Made by a program: the position numbers and the translations under genes. From a virus: a stretch of DNA of 43,318 nucleotides. Positions 16,805 through 24,419 of this stretch are shown in pieces; the first letter of the stretch is position 1; each line of letters starts with the position of its first letter. Under the pieces are notes generated by a model that was not told where the DNA came from, did no database searches, and saw nothing but the letters and a program-made list of their open reading frames with translations. The stretch spans positions 1-43,318 of IMG/VR virus record IMGVR_UViG_3300046694_000210, one strand, 5' to 3'.

Positions 16805-17020
16805 TTATCCTCCCTGAGGGGCGGGGGCGGGCATCTCCTGCCAACAAACAGGCGCCGTAATCTCATCTTTGAGAGGCTTGCCGTCCTGATATCGCCAGGT
16901 GACGCCGTCCCAATCTAGATATCCCTCAAAAACGTATGGTGCTGATGGTTGATGTTTCCACATGCACTGCAGAATTACGCTACGGTTCTTCGGGCATTTC
17001 TCGATTGGCTGCCAGTCCAT
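16805..17020 (-). CDS. DUF551-like small protein
   Basis: A 71-residue protein. The frame is open upstream, but the ATG at 17020, behind GGAGAGAGAA, gives the family-typical start MDWQPIEKCPKN. DUF551 proteins begin in the same way and end in a Trp-rich strand (APVCWQEMP). It is the first gene of the four-gene run next to attP. Related sequences occur at 19109-19753 and 30183-30599. No function is known for the family. Confidence 0.75.
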   Translation of the reverse strand: MDWQPIEKCPKNRSVILQCMWKHQPSAPYVFEGYLDWDGVTWRYQDGKPLKDEITAPVCWQEMPAPAPQGG

Positions 17021-17115
17021 TTCTCTCTCCATTATCAGTACCACAGGCCGTCGATAGGGGCGGAACAAAGCGTGTCTCGCTCTAGTGTTCGCAAATGAAC
17101 GCGGCAGAAACAAAG

Positions 17116-17249
17116 TGACACGCTGCATTGAAAAGTCTCACGGTTCTGGAAGCCTTCCAAGCTGAATACGCGGGTTCGATTCCCGCTACCCGCTCCAAGA
17201 CTTTCAACCACTTAGCAATACCGCGTGTCACTCGTGTCATGGCGTGTCA
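17116..17249. promoter_or_regulatory. Candidate integrase arm sites flanking attP
   Basis: CGTGTCA occurs three times in a row at 17224, 17233 and 17243, and once inverted (TGACACG) at 17116-17122 on the other side of the tRNA-derived core. The spacing of 9 and 10 bases keeps the three copies on one face of the helix. Arm-type sites of tyrosine integrases look like this. The third copy overlaps the integrase stop codon. Confidence 0.5.
17151..17197 (+). other. attP: attP core: 3' half of tRNA-Gly(UCC)
   Basis: The 47 bases run from the anticodon loop (CTTCCAA, anticodon TCC) through the variable loop and T arm (GGTTCGATTCCCGC) to the acceptor end CCGCTCCA. The D arm and 5' acceptor are absent, so this is not a working tRNA gene. 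It is the part that would restore the host tRNA-Gly gene after integration. It lies 50 bases beyond the integrase stop. The left edge of identity can only be fixed against a host sequence. Confidence 0.85.
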
Positions 17250-18389
17250 GCCTCGGTTTTTCACCCTGGCCTCTGCTACCTTCCTGCTCGCTTCCAATCC
17301 ATCGCCACGGCTATAGCGCCGAGTCGTCTTCGTCGTCGTATGGGTTGCCAGATCCCGGGCCGCCTCGAGCGATCCTGTCGCCTCCACGGTTTCCGAGACA
17401 GCACCAGCCCGCGAATCCATCGACCAGACGTTAGATGGAACACCGGCCGCATCGCGTACCTTCTTGAATTTTTCGGTGTAGCGATTCTCCCAATAGGGCT
17501 TTCCGTGGTCTTCATCGATCACGACAGGGCCGATATCAGGTATTTTATAGGCCTTCAGCGCTTCCGCAACGAGCGGATAGCTATTCAGATCGCGCGCTAC
17601 CGCGGCGCCGGTCTTGCTCGTCTTGAGCGACAGGATCATATCCTTCGATATGTCCTTGGCCATCAGGCCACTCCAGCGGAACTCCCCACCACCGGGCGGC
17701 GGCGCCCACTCACCGATAACATCGATCCGGCGAAGAGCCGTTTCGAACTTCAACGCCTCAACGAATCCGATCGACGGGCATTTCAGTTCCGCGCTTTTCT
17801 TCACAATCGCCAGGCACTGGTCATACGTCATCGCGATCTCGCGGTGTGCCGGCTGCTCGAATCTCATATCCGACAGGATCAAACGGGCCTGCTGGCAGCC
17901 AGGGAAGCGTTCTCCGGCTCCGTAGGAGATGATCACCCGCAGGAGCTTGATCGCGCCTGACGCCCTCCTGTGGCCTTTCTTGCGCCAATTGGTAAACCAT
18001 CCCCGGAAGTCTGAAGCTCGCAACGCGTCCACGCGCCGTTTCCCAACGTTCTTATCCAGGACGCGAAGGCTTGGCTCATAATCGCGGATGCGGGTTGAGT
18101 GCTTGACCGAGTGGAAGGTGCTGGTCTCGTCCTTCCGATAGCATTCGATCAGCGAGTGAAGCGTGCCGTCGAACTGCGGCGGAGTGCCGAGGTCAACCAA
18201 CTCGGCTTTCAGATCGTTCGTGCGCCGCTGGCACTCCGCTGTAATTTCATCGTCGGAAAGCCTGTCATCGAGGCGGATAGCAGAAAGGGCGGCCGGTGAA
18301 CCCTTGACCGCCCTTTTCGGATTCCAGTAGTGGGCTCGTGACCCATCCTTGTTGTCCCGGTACTGGTAACCGGGTCTGTCAGTTCTCAT
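17247..18389 (-). CDS. int: Tyrosine recombinase (integrase)
   Basis: A 380-residue protein starting at ATG 18389 behind AAGGAAG. Residues 1-75 look like an arm-binding region (GYQYRDNKDGSRAHYWNPKR), and 80-190 like the core-binding SAM-like domain. The catalytic part shows ALRRIDVIGEW with the first Arg, DSRAGAVSE with the second Arg, and ATHTTTKTTRRYSRGD with His and the nucleophile Tyr. The usual His of the HxxR box is not seen in WSMDSR, as in other rhizobial relatives. It recombines attP with host tRNA-Gly. It overlaps the upstream small gene by 11 bases. Confidence 0.9.
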   Translation of the reverse strand: MRTDRPGYQYRDNKDGSRAHYWNPKRAVKGSPAALSAIRLDDRLSDDEITAECQRRTNDLKAELVDLGTPPQFDGTLHSLIECYRKDETSTFHSVKHSTRIRDYEPSLRVLDKNVGKRRVDALRASDFRGWFTNWRKKGHRRASGAIKLLRVIISYGAGERFPGCQQARLILSDMRFEQPAHREIAMTYDQCLAIVKKSAELKCPSIGFVEALKFETALRRIDVIGEWAPPPGGGEFRWSGLMAKDISKDMILSLKTSKTGAAVARDLNSYPLVAEALKAYKIPDIGPVVIDEDHGKPYWENRYTEKFKKVRDAAGVPSNVWSMDSRAGAVSETVEATGSLEAARDLATHTTTKTTRRYSRGDGLEASRKVAEARVKNRG

Positions 18390-18597
18390 CCCAATCTTCC
18401 TTTCCATCGGGGGCGAGATTGCCCGATGGAACCTTGCCGCCTTTGCCGGCGGCCTGGTCAACGCCCTGTGGGTTGTGGATATCGGGGATAGCGGTGACAA
18501 CCAAAGTTTTAATGTCGATCGTTACCGCCATGCCTTGAGACTTGGCAGCCCGGAAGATCCGTTCCATGTCAGCCTGGCGGAACGCGGCTCTGGTCAT
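18379..18597 (-). CDS. Small protein preceding the integrase (possible excision or regulatory factor)
   Basis: A 72-residue protein behind GGGAGGGAACAGCC. The N-terminal helix MTRAAFRQADMERIFRAAKS, then GMAVTIDIKTLVVTAIP, is a pattern common in small proteins next to alphaproteobacterial phage integrases. The C-terminus is a charged, unordered tail. Place and size would suit an excisionase, but no clear winged-helix or MerR-like motif is visible. Start and stop overlap both neighbours. Confidence 0.7.
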   Translation of the reverse strand: MTRAAFRQADMERIFRAAKSQGMAVTIDIKTLVVTAIPDIHNPQGVDQAAGKGGKVPSGNLAPDGKEDWDEN

Positions 18598-19112
18598 GGC
18601 TGTTCCCTCCCTTTCCTGCTCTCCGCCCTGTGCCTTTCGTGCTCTACCTGACGAGCAGGATCGGCGAAGGTGAAGGGCTTGGGGGCGGCAGGGTCAAAGC
18701 CCGGGAGAGGTCCGCGACCGTGTCGGGTGGCGCGTTTGGCCCGAATCCGCTCGATCGTCTCGGGGCGAACCAGCTTCGCAAGATCGGCCTCGGCGCACTT
18801 CATGAGATCGTAGCCGGCGACAACGCACATAGAGGTGAGAGTGACCATCGCGGCGCCGATTTCCTTCTCGGGCTCTCCAGACGGCCGGGAATAGGTGTAA
18901 TCGACAAGCTGGTGAGCTTCCTCGCGTGTCATGCCGAATGCCTGACATGTCTCGTTTGCCTCTTCGAAGAAGCGGGCCATCCGCTCTGTGACATCGGTGG
19001 GATCGTCGTGGAAAAGCGCATGGTGAGCTGCGGATACACGTTCCTGGAATGATGCCGCGGCCTCTTCCAGCGCGGCATTCCGGATATCGGATTCGTCGGT
19101 GGGGTCGGTCAT
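18594..19112 (-). CDS. MazG-like nucleotide pyrophosphohydrolase family protein
   Basis: A 172-residue protein, ATGA overlaps on both sides. The helical core (ERMARFFEEANETCQAFGMT, EPEKEIGAAMVTLTSMCVVA) has an EExxE-like acidic pattern. The C-terminal ERIRAKRATRHGRGPLPGF is typical of phage MazG-like proteins. Members hydrolyse NTPs or alter (p)ppGpp levels. Whether metal-binding acids are complete here is uncertain. The tail after about 140 is Pro-rich and unordered. Confidence 0.65.
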   Translation of the reverse strand: MTDPTDESDIRNAALEEAAASFQERVSAAHHALFHDDPTDVTERMARFFEEANETCQAFGMTREEAHQLVDYTYSRPSGEPEKEIGAAMVTLTSMCVVAGYDLMKCAEADLAKLVRPETIERIRAKRATRHGRGPLPGFDPAAPKPFTFADPARQVEHERHRAESRKGREQP

Positions 19113-19753
19113 GGCTTGGCCCTTCTCGCCTCGGGGTAAGCTGCATTCCGGATTTCCTCGACTGTGGCCACGTCAATCCAAAACGATCCATTCGTGTAGC
19201 CGATGGTGTCATCTGGCGACATGTGATCCATCGCGTCTGACATTCGCTTCAGGAGCGTGGAGGCCCCGGCGGCAGGAGACGAAGAGCGTGGCATTGCAAG
19301 CCATTCTTTGGGACGGACGACATCGGTCCCGTATTCGAGCCAGTCGCCTTCCGTCTCTTCCTCGTCATCCCAGAACCAGTTGCAGGCAAAGACCTGCTCA
19401 TGCGTCGTTCGCCCGATGATCTGAGCGCCGTCTTTCGGCGCGGTCGCTATTGGCTGCCAGCCCGCCCCAGCCAGGCGCTCCTCGGCTGCATCCAAACGCG
19501 CTTGCAGAGCATTGGCGGCAACTACTGCCGTTTCCGCACGGTCGCGCAATTGCTCGATCTCGTCCGTTACCTTCACCGCCTCCGCCAAGACGCCGCTTTC
19601 TGGCTTCCCTGGTTCGGTGGTGGAGAGGGCAGCGTCAACGGCTTTCCGAAGGGCGAGCGCTGAATAGCGATAGTCGACAGGAACAGCCGCCTCATAAGCC
19701 GCCGCCGCTATATCGTGGATTCTCCGGTACTCGGCAGGGTCGGTTATGGTCAT
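19109..19753 (-). CDS. DUF551-domain protein with N-terminal helical region
   Basis: A 214-residue protein from ATG 19753, behind GAGGAATATCTG. Its ATG overlaps the HNH gene stop (TGATG). Residues 1-105 are helical, including a coiled-coil stretch (LAEAVKVTDEIEQLRDRAET). Then GWQPIATAPKDGAQIIGRTT to RPKEWLAMP is a clear DUF551-type domain, followed by a C-terminal region ending SFWIDVATVEEIRNAAYPEA. Longer upstream starts would cover the HNH gene in another frame and are rejected. Function unknown. Confidence 0.75.
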   Translation of the reverse strand: MTITDPAEYRRIHDIAAAAYEAAVPVDYRYSALALRKAVDAALSTTEPGKPESGVLAEAVKVTDEIEQLRDRAETAVVAANALQARLDAAEERLAGAGWQPIATAPKDGAQIIGRTTHEQVFACNWFWDDEEETEGDWLEYGTDVVRPKEWLAMPRSSSPAAGASTLLKRMSDAMDHMSPDDTIGYTNGSFWIDVATVEEIRNAAYPEARRAKP

Positions 19754-20076
19754 CAGATATTCCTCGTTTTGGCGAACCCGCGAGATTTCAGCTTTGCTTT
19801 GGATTCGGGCCATGCGCCGTGGTGCTTGAGCCAGATTCGCTTCGACTTCGATATGTCGCTCTGGTCGTCTGCCGTCTTGGCGCCTTCGCCGCGGTGGCAA
19901 GGCACGCACAAAACCTGGCAGTTCTCCAGCGACGAATCCTGCGTGAAATAATATGGAATGATGTGGTCGTATTCGGCCTCTCCGACCTTGAGGCGAGCGC
20001 TGCATTTCTGGCATTTGCCGTCGCAGCGTTTGAAAGCGAGGCCGCGCGTCTTCTTGTCGAACTCCTGGCGCTTCAT
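19753..20076 (-). CDS. HNH endonuclease
   Basis: A 107-residue protein with a full HNH/zinc set: CDGKCQKCSARL, then AEYDHIIPYYF with the first catalytic His, and LENCQVLCVPCHRGEGAK with the Asn, the Cys pair and the final His. Small stand-alone HNH nucleases are common in phages, where they can nick DNA in packaging or act as homing enzymes. Here it sits inside the leftward early operon, ATGA/TGATG-coupled on both sides. It is not next to terminase, so a packaging role is less likely. Confidence 0.85.
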   Translation of the reverse strand: MKRQEFDKKTRGLAFKRCDGKCQKCSARLKVGEAEYDHIIPYYFTQDSSLENCQVLCVPCHRGEGAKTADDQSDISKSKRIWLKHHGAWPESKAKLKSRGFAKTRNI

Positions 20077-20276
20077 GACGTAGCCCTCAAAGCAGCCGTC
20101 ATCGCCTCTCGCTGTTCAGCCAGCAAAGACGAGGCCCGCTTATGCCGGCGGCGCTTCTCGTCGATACGGCGTTTACGTGCCGCGATATCGGGGAGGGCTC
20201 GGGCTAAACGGCTGGGGAGGGTGCGGCGGCGCCACCAGGAGCATATCGAATCTACCAAAGCTTGGGTGATGATCAT
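20073..20276 (-). CDS. Small basic helical protein
   Basis: A 67-residue protein with many Arg residues (CSWWRRRTLPSRLARALPD, ARKRRIDEKRRRHKRASSLL). Overlaps the neighbours by 4 bases at each end, so it is translated with them. The basic helix suggests nucleic-acid binding. No family recognised. Confidence 0.7.
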   Translation of the reverse strand: MIITQALVDSICSWWRRRTLPSRLARALPDIAARKRRIDEKRRRHKRASSLLAEQREAMTAALRATS

Positions 20277-20692
20277 GCTGCCTGCTCCTTCTTCTCGCTG
20301 ACGAATCCGAAATCCTTCGCGAGCAGCTCCTCGACCGCAAGGAAGAACGCGATCATCTCCGGCTCATCGCACTCTCGGGTATTGATCGCGCGCGGCACGC
20401 CAACGAGAAAGCCGTTCGAAAGCCGTATGGTATCGACAAAGTTGACGGCGGGTCGGACATAGGCGTCGAGCGCTTCCTTGCTCGCAGCACAGCCTGTGGC
20501 GTCAATGCAGTCCTGCAGGGTGGCCCAATAGGCTCTGAGCCTGCTGGCATTCCGCCACTGCTTCACGTCGACACGGACGCGCTGGCCTTGGGCTACGCCG
20601 TCGAGCGCCTGCAGATCATACTGCATCTCGGGGACGAGAGAATTCCCATGACGGATGAAGGCGTATACCGGTTTTTCAGCTCTCTTTGCCAT
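20273..20692 (-). CDS. Hypothetical protein, NinB/DUF1367-like in layout
   Basis: A 139-residue protein. A short N-terminal strand set is followed by WRNASRLRAYWATLQDCIDA, a pattern reminiscent of recombination-associated proteins such as NinB or DUF1367 (basic residues, then a YW helix). The C-terminal helix DEPEMIAFFLAVEELLAKDF is well formed. It lies between the exonuclease and an HNH gene, consistent with a role in DNA processing. The family link is weak and stated only as a possibility. Confidence 0.7.
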   Translation of the reverse strand: MAKRAEKPVYAFIRHGNSLVPEMQYDLQALDGVAQGQRVRVDVKQWRNASRLRAYWATLQDCIDATGCAASKEALDAYVRPAVNFVDTIRLSNGFLVGVPRAINTRECDEPEMIAFFLAVEELLAKDFGFVSEKKEQAA

Positions 20693-20695
20693 TGG

Positions 20696-21325
20696 TCAGG
20701 CCACCGCCGCTTCCGTCTTGCCTTCGGGCGCCGTCTTGGCGAAGAAGACATTCGGCTCGGGAAGCTTGCCGAGTTCTCGCAGCTTGCGGAAGATCTGAAG
20801 TGCTGCGCGGGCATCGCCGTCCGCTGTATGCTCGCCTTCGTTGGTGATCTCGAAGAACGTGCATGCTTCAGAGAGCTTCGGGAACTTGTATCCCTTGCCG
20901 GCCTTCTTCGGGACGCAGACAACATCGGTGGAGGCGCGCATGATGCAGATGTTCGGCGTCACCTCGAAACGGTCGTCTATGCCAGCACGCCGCAATTCGC
21001 CGCGCATCATCTTCAGATCGAACTGGGCATTGAAAGCGATCATGATATAGCCGGCGTCGATCGCTTCGACATACCGGGCGAGAACGTCGGCGACCGGCAC
21101 GCCATGTTCGTTCAGGTGTTCCATCGTCAGGCCGTTGATCGCGGCGGCTTCCTCGCCTATCTCCCAGCCGTCCGGCTTGACGAGGAAGTCAACGAAGTGC
21201 TCGCTCTCATCTTCTTCGAGCAGGATCATGGAAAGATGCGCAAGGCGCGGCTGGCCTTCGGCGTCTGCCGGCTTCGAGAAGTCGAACAAGCCTGAAGTTT
21301 CGGTATCGATGACTGCATATTTCAT
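20696..21325 (-). CDS. DEDDh 3'-5' exonuclease (DnaQ/RNase T fold)
   Basis: A 209-residue protein. Exo I is AVIDTETSGLFD with the Asp/Glu pair at 7 and 9. Exo II is IAFNAQFDLKMM, and exo III is EHTADGDARAALQIF with the catalytic His and Asp. It degrades single strands from the 3' end. It stands next to a putative annealing protein (21358-22191), so together they could form a phage recombination pair. Start behind GGAG at 21325. The last 25 residues are unordered. Confidence 0.85.
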   Translation of the reverse strand: MKYAVIDTETSGLFDFSKPADAEGQPRLAHLSMILLEEDESEHFVDFLVKPDGWEIGEEAAAINGLTMEHLNEHGVPVADVLARYVEAIDAGYIMIAFNAQFDLKMMRGELRRAGIDDRFEVTPNICIMRASTDVVCVPKKAGKGYKFPKLSEACTFFEITNEGEHTADGDARAALQIFRKLRELGKLPEPNVFFAKTAPEGKTEAAVA

Positions 21326-21357
21326 TGCACTGCTCCTGCCCGTTGGGCGTTGGGGAT

Positions 21358-22191
21358 TTATGCGTTGAGGGGGTGTTGCTGGGCCTCGCGGTCGCTAATG
21401 CCTTCAGAGCCAGGGAAGCCCTCGGCTTTAGCCTTCTGCTCGCGAGCGCTGAGTTCGAAGCCGTAATCGGCAAAGGCGTCCTGAAGGTTCTGCATCCAGT
21501 CGATGGGGAGCTTCGCGCGCTCGGCTTTGCAGTCCGCATCGCGCCACCATGCCTTCAGATCGCTGGTGTTTTTGTTCTCGCGCATGGACTTTTCAAGCGC
21601 TGTATAGATCGGACGAGCATCCGCCTTACTGGTAGGTGACGGCGTGGATTTCGGCCTTTCTGCCACCTCTTCCTTGGCGGGAGGCTCCTTGGCGTGATCC
21701 TGCCTTTCCTCGGCAAACTCGCGCTGCAGGGTGTTGACGTATTTGTTGTCGTCGAACATGCCCATATGCACATCAGCGCCGACGCCGATGAACTTGAATG
21801 CGTTCGTCAGGCCATCCGTGAAAGCCTTCTTGAACGCCTCGTCGTCGTTCTCCCAGCGCTCAGGCCGCTTGTATTGCTCGTTGGCTTTGATGTAGGTGAC
21901 AACCTTGTCGCCGCCGACGCCCCAAACATGCTTCTTCTCGCCATCCGACAGATACCAGCCGGAAACGGTGCAATAGACGAGTACCTCGCCGTTGTTGCCG
22001 GGAACGACCGTGTATTCTGGCTTCTCAACCCCCCAGCCGATACCACAAGGGCCGAATTCTTCCGTGAGGCGGCGATAGGACCACATCGGCTTGATTGCCG
22101 TGCCTTCGAATCCGCCGGCACGCTTGAACTTCTTCGTATGGGCGGGATCGGTTCGGCCCAGCTTGTCCCAAAGTGCGGTATTCTCGCTCAT
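21358..22191 (-). CDS. Putative single-strand annealing protein (Rad52-like group)
   Basis: A 277-residue protein. The core 1-160 combines RAGGFEGTAIKPMWSYRRLT, an aromatic beta sheet (FGPCGIGWGVE, VLVYCTVSGWYL) and the helix-loop KKAFTDGLTNAFKFIGVGAD ending in a GMFDDNKYV turn. This resembles the Rad52-type annealing proteins of temperate phages (Sak and relatives). The C-terminal half is a Pro/Lys linker and a helical tail, which often recruits host SSB. It would pair homologous strands in recombination. The assignment is by pattern and by the adjacent exonuclease. Confidence 0.6.
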   Translation of the reverse strand: MSENTALWDKLGRTDPAHTKKFKRAGGFEGTAIKPMWSYRRLTEEFGPCGIGWGVEKPEYTVVPGNNGEVLVYCTVSGWYLSDGEKKHVWGVGGDKVVTYIKANEQYKRPERWENDDEAFKKAFTDGLTNAFKFIGVGADVHMGMFDDNKYVNTLQREFAEERQDHAKEPPAKEEVAERPKSTPSPTSKADARPIYTALEKSMRENKNTSDLKAWWRDADCKAERAKLPIDWMQNLQDAFADYGFELSAREQKAKAEGFPGSEGISDREAQQHPLNA

Positions 22192-22958
22192 AGAACTTTC
22201 TCCTCGATGACTTCGAAGCCGCTGATTTTGCGGGCTCCGGCACGTACCGCCTTGTCGGCGTAGTCCTGAATGAAGGTCATCAGGTCGTCATTGTGATCGA
22301 CCCACATCCACGCCGCCGCTTCTTTGCGGTTGAGCAGAACGGCGCGGTGAACTGTCCTGAGGCCGATAGCGCGCCCCTCGCCACGGGCATGAGCCTTCGC
22401 CTTCTCGGCCTGCCTTGCGGCTTCCTCGGCTTGCTTGGCTTCACGAACGAGACGCTCGGCTTCGTCGCGTTGCTGGAGGTTGGAAGCATCTCTGGCGCGC
22501 ATCGCGGCCAAGGCTTCTTCCTGCTTGCGAGCAGCCTCATCACGGGCGAGGCGCGCGGCCTCTTGCTGGCGCCGGTCCAGTTCGTCGAGGAATGGCTTCA
22601 GCGCCTTCTTGGCGGCATCGAGTGCCATCGTGGCTTTGCCGGAGGTCTTGTTCTTGGTGAAGAAGCCGGATATCAGGGGGTTGTAACGACCCTGAATTTC
22701 ATCAATCTGATCGTCCAGCGGCTTCTTTTCTTCGACGCGCTTGTCTTCAGCAGCCTTTGCCGCATCCTTGATGCGAGACATCAGCGTGTTGAGCGCATCG
22801 GCCTGGATCTGGGTGGTGACTGGCTCTCCGTCGAGCCAAAGCAGCGCTTCGTCATAAAGGTCATCAATGTTGATCTTGACGGCTTCGAAAGCGGTCATCT
22901 CTTCCGGCGGGTTGTTAGCGCCGATGACAGCGCGCGGGTTTTGTGCGATAGCTTGCAT
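22188..22958 (-). CDS. Coiled-coil protein of the recombination cluster
   Basis: A 256-residue protein. Residues 30-185 are almost entirely charged helix (RRQQEAARLARDEAARKQEE, EAERLVREAKQAEEAARQAE). A small C-terminal alpha/beta domain follows (AAWMWVDHNDDLMTFIQDYA to KISGFEVIEEKVL). Proteins of this build often accompany phage annealing proteins and exonucleases. It is ATGA-coupled to the annealing gene downstream. No enzyme motif is seen. A scaffold or partner of the recombinase is the best guess. Confidence 0.7.
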   Translation of the reverse strand: MQAIAQNPRAVIGANNPPEEMTAFEAVKINIDDLYDEALLWLDGEPVTTQIQADALNTLMSRIKDAAKAAEDKRVEEKKPLDDQIDEIQGRYNPLISGFFTKNKTSGKATMALDAAKKALKPFLDELDRRQQEAARLARDEAARKQEEALAAMRARDASNLQQRDEAERLVREAKQAEEAARQAEKAKAHARGEGRAIGLRTVHRAVLLNRKEAAAWMWVDHNDDLMTFIQDYADKAVRAGARKISGFEVIEEKVL

Positions 22959-23170
22959 TATGCGGCCTCCTGCTTTGTCGCGTGTCTGTGGTGGAATTCC
23001 TCGTCGATCTCAGCCCGGTCCAGATAGAACCACCCATCCGCTTCCCGCTGGTCGGCCCATCTCAGAAGCAGGGCGGCGCGTTCGGGGTTCGATGTCTTGG
23101 CCTCAAGCCGGTATTCCTCGGCCATCTCGAAAGCCGTAAGGGCATAGGCGCGGTATTCATCTGGCGTCAT
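22958..23170 (-). CDS. Small hypothetical protein
   Basis: A 70-residue, acidic and helical protein (YALTAFEMAEEYRLEAKTSN, ADGWFYLDRAEIDEEFHHRH). Its stop shares bases with the downstream start (TAATG). It overlaps the upstream gene by 14 bases. No family recognised. Confidence 0.65.
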   Translation of the reverse strand: MTPDEYRAYALTAFEMAEEYRLEAKTSNPERAALLLRWADQREADGWFYLDRAEIDEEFHHRHATKQEAA

Positions 23171-23396
23171 GAAGGGTTACCTCCTGATTTCGAAGATCCT
23201 GTTCGCCGAACTTCCGATCTGCTTCTGAAAGGGCGACAAACCCGAACCATATGAACACGACGCCAAGTGTGAGAGCCGTGAGCATGATCGTCTTCACCGA
23301 GGCTTGGTGGGTAGGCGTCGGGGTGGCCGGCTTCGCTGCCGAGCATGTTTCAGCGGGGCAGAGGCATTCACGAGCTTGGCGAAATCCGCAGGTCAT
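23157..23396 (-). CDS. Small Cys-rich membrane protein
   Basis: A 79-residue protein. The N-terminus MTCGFRQARECLCPAETCSA carries four Cys and may bind a metal on the cytoplasmic face. One membrane helix follows (IMLTALTLGVVFIWFGFVAL) and then a polar tail. Overlaps the upstream gene by ATGA. Function unknown. The Cys-rich opening next to a helix is typical of small alphaproteobacterial phage proteins of the early operon. Confidence 0.65.
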   Translation of the reverse strand: MTCGFRQARECLCPAETCSAAKPATPTPTHQASVKTIMLTALTLGVVFIWFGFVALSEADRKFGEQDLRNQEVTLHDAR

Positions 23397-23920
23397 GGCT
23401 TGCTCTCCTCAACTGGAGAGAGGGCGGCGCGGACTTGCTTTAGAAGCTCGCGTGGAAAGACGCTCTCGACAGCCTTGCAGGCTTCAAGGTTTTCGACCGA
23501 CGCGCCGCAGAGCGGGCAGGGGTTCGGCGTCTCTTCGTGGCACGGGCATTTCTGCTGAGCCCACCACTCGACATCTTTCAGAGCCTTCCGCAGACGAATA
23601 GCCGCCTCAGACATGTCGATTATAATTTCGCCGCGTCTATCGAACGCTTCCCGCAGCCGGTCACGTTCTGCGGTTAGGCCCTCGTGGGAGTTGACGGCCT
23701 CGACGATGAAGTCGGCGTTTGCACGGTGGTAATTGAAGCGCCATTCTGCTGCCGTATGGCTCATGCGGCAGATGTGGAACTCACCATTCATCATCGCCAG
23801 AGGCTTCATAGCCACTTCGTCGACTGTTACCGGTTGGATTGATGTGTAGACCAAGCCGCTATCGAAGTGAGGATCGCTAACGACTTTCCAAGGTGTCGGT
23901 GTGTGCTTGATCTCGCTCAT
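23393..23920 (-). CDS. Hypothetical protein with a C-terminal zinc-ribbon-like motif
   Basis: A 175-residue protein. The N-terminal HTPTPWKVVSDPHFDSG is found in many small phage proteins that open with HTPxPW. NYHRANADFIVEAVNSHEGL is a helix common in the same group. Near the C-terminus CPCHEETPNPCPLCG could bind zinc. ATGA overlaps on both sides. No known function. Confidence 0.7.
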   Translation of the reverse strand: MSEIKHTPTPWKVVSDPHFDSGLVYTSIQPVTVDEVAMKPLAMMNGEFHICRMSHTAAEWRFNYHRANADFIVEAVNSHEGLTAERDRLREAFDRRGEIIIDMSEAAIRLRKALKDVEWWAQQKCPCHEETPNPCPLCGASVENLEACKAVESVFPRELLKQVRAALSPVEESKP

Positions 23921-24117
23921 CTCGTCACCTCTTCGGCCTTAGAGACGGTGTACCCGAGCAGAGCAGCCATCTCGCAGAAGGCAGTCCGTGCCCGCTCAGC
24001 GTGATATCCCGCATCCGCAGGGCTTGCCCAATGAGCGACGATCGAGGCCCTCTCGATGCGGTTGGCGATCTCAGCTGCTTGGGCGTAGAGGTTGCCTTTG
24101 GTGGTGGTGTCGGTCAC
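23917..24117 (-). CDS. Small hypothetical protein
   Basis: A 66-residue helical protein (YAQAAEIANRIERASIVAHW, AGYHAERARTAFCEMAALLG) with no recognised motif. Four-base overlaps with both neighbours place it firmly in the operon. Confidence 0.65.
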   Translation of the reverse strand: MTDTTTKGNLYAQAAEIANRIERASIVAHWASPADAGYHAERARTAFCEMAALLGYTVSKAEEVTR

Positions 24118-24419
24118 AAGCGCGCTCCATCAACGAGCGTTAGGCCAAGCCCACGACGAGGCCGGAACACTGGCGTTACGACAGGCTCACGAGCGCTCTG
24201 GAACGAAAGGTCGATGTCGTTCGCGATGCCATCAATCCATGTTTCGGCATACTCGGGATCTCCACCGGCTTCGAACACGAGGCCGGCGATCGCTTTCATC
24301 GCTTCGACGGCGAATTCTCGGACTACGGCTTCGTTATCCTCCTGAGTTGAGTGGAGGACGGAGAACTGAGACCGGGCTTTTTGAACCGCGATGTCAATGG
24401 TTTCAAATGCTGTGCTCAT
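24114..24419 (-). CDS. Small hypothetical protein
   Basis: A 101-residue protein. ATG 24419 is chosen because GAGGAGGTCGCAGC lies directly upstream. The ten codons in front would overlap the HNH gene more deeply. All-helical N-terminal part (FETIDIAVQKARSQFSVLHS, EFAVEAMKAIAGLVFEAGGD). Function unknown. Confidence 0.65.
   Translation of the reverse strand: MSTAFETIDIAVQKARSQFSVLHSTQEDNEAVVREFAVEAMKAIAGLVFEAGGDPEYAETWIDGIANDIDLSFQSAREPVVTPVFRPRRGLGLTLVDGARL

Noticed and set aside
17140-17197. A complete tRNA gene
   Set aside because: Only the anticodon loop to the CCA end is present. The 5' acceptor strand and D arm are missing.
17128-17316. Plus-strand frame over attP with the peptide EYAGSIPATRSK
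   Set aside because: This peptide is the usual translation of a tRNA 3' end. The DNA is the attP core.
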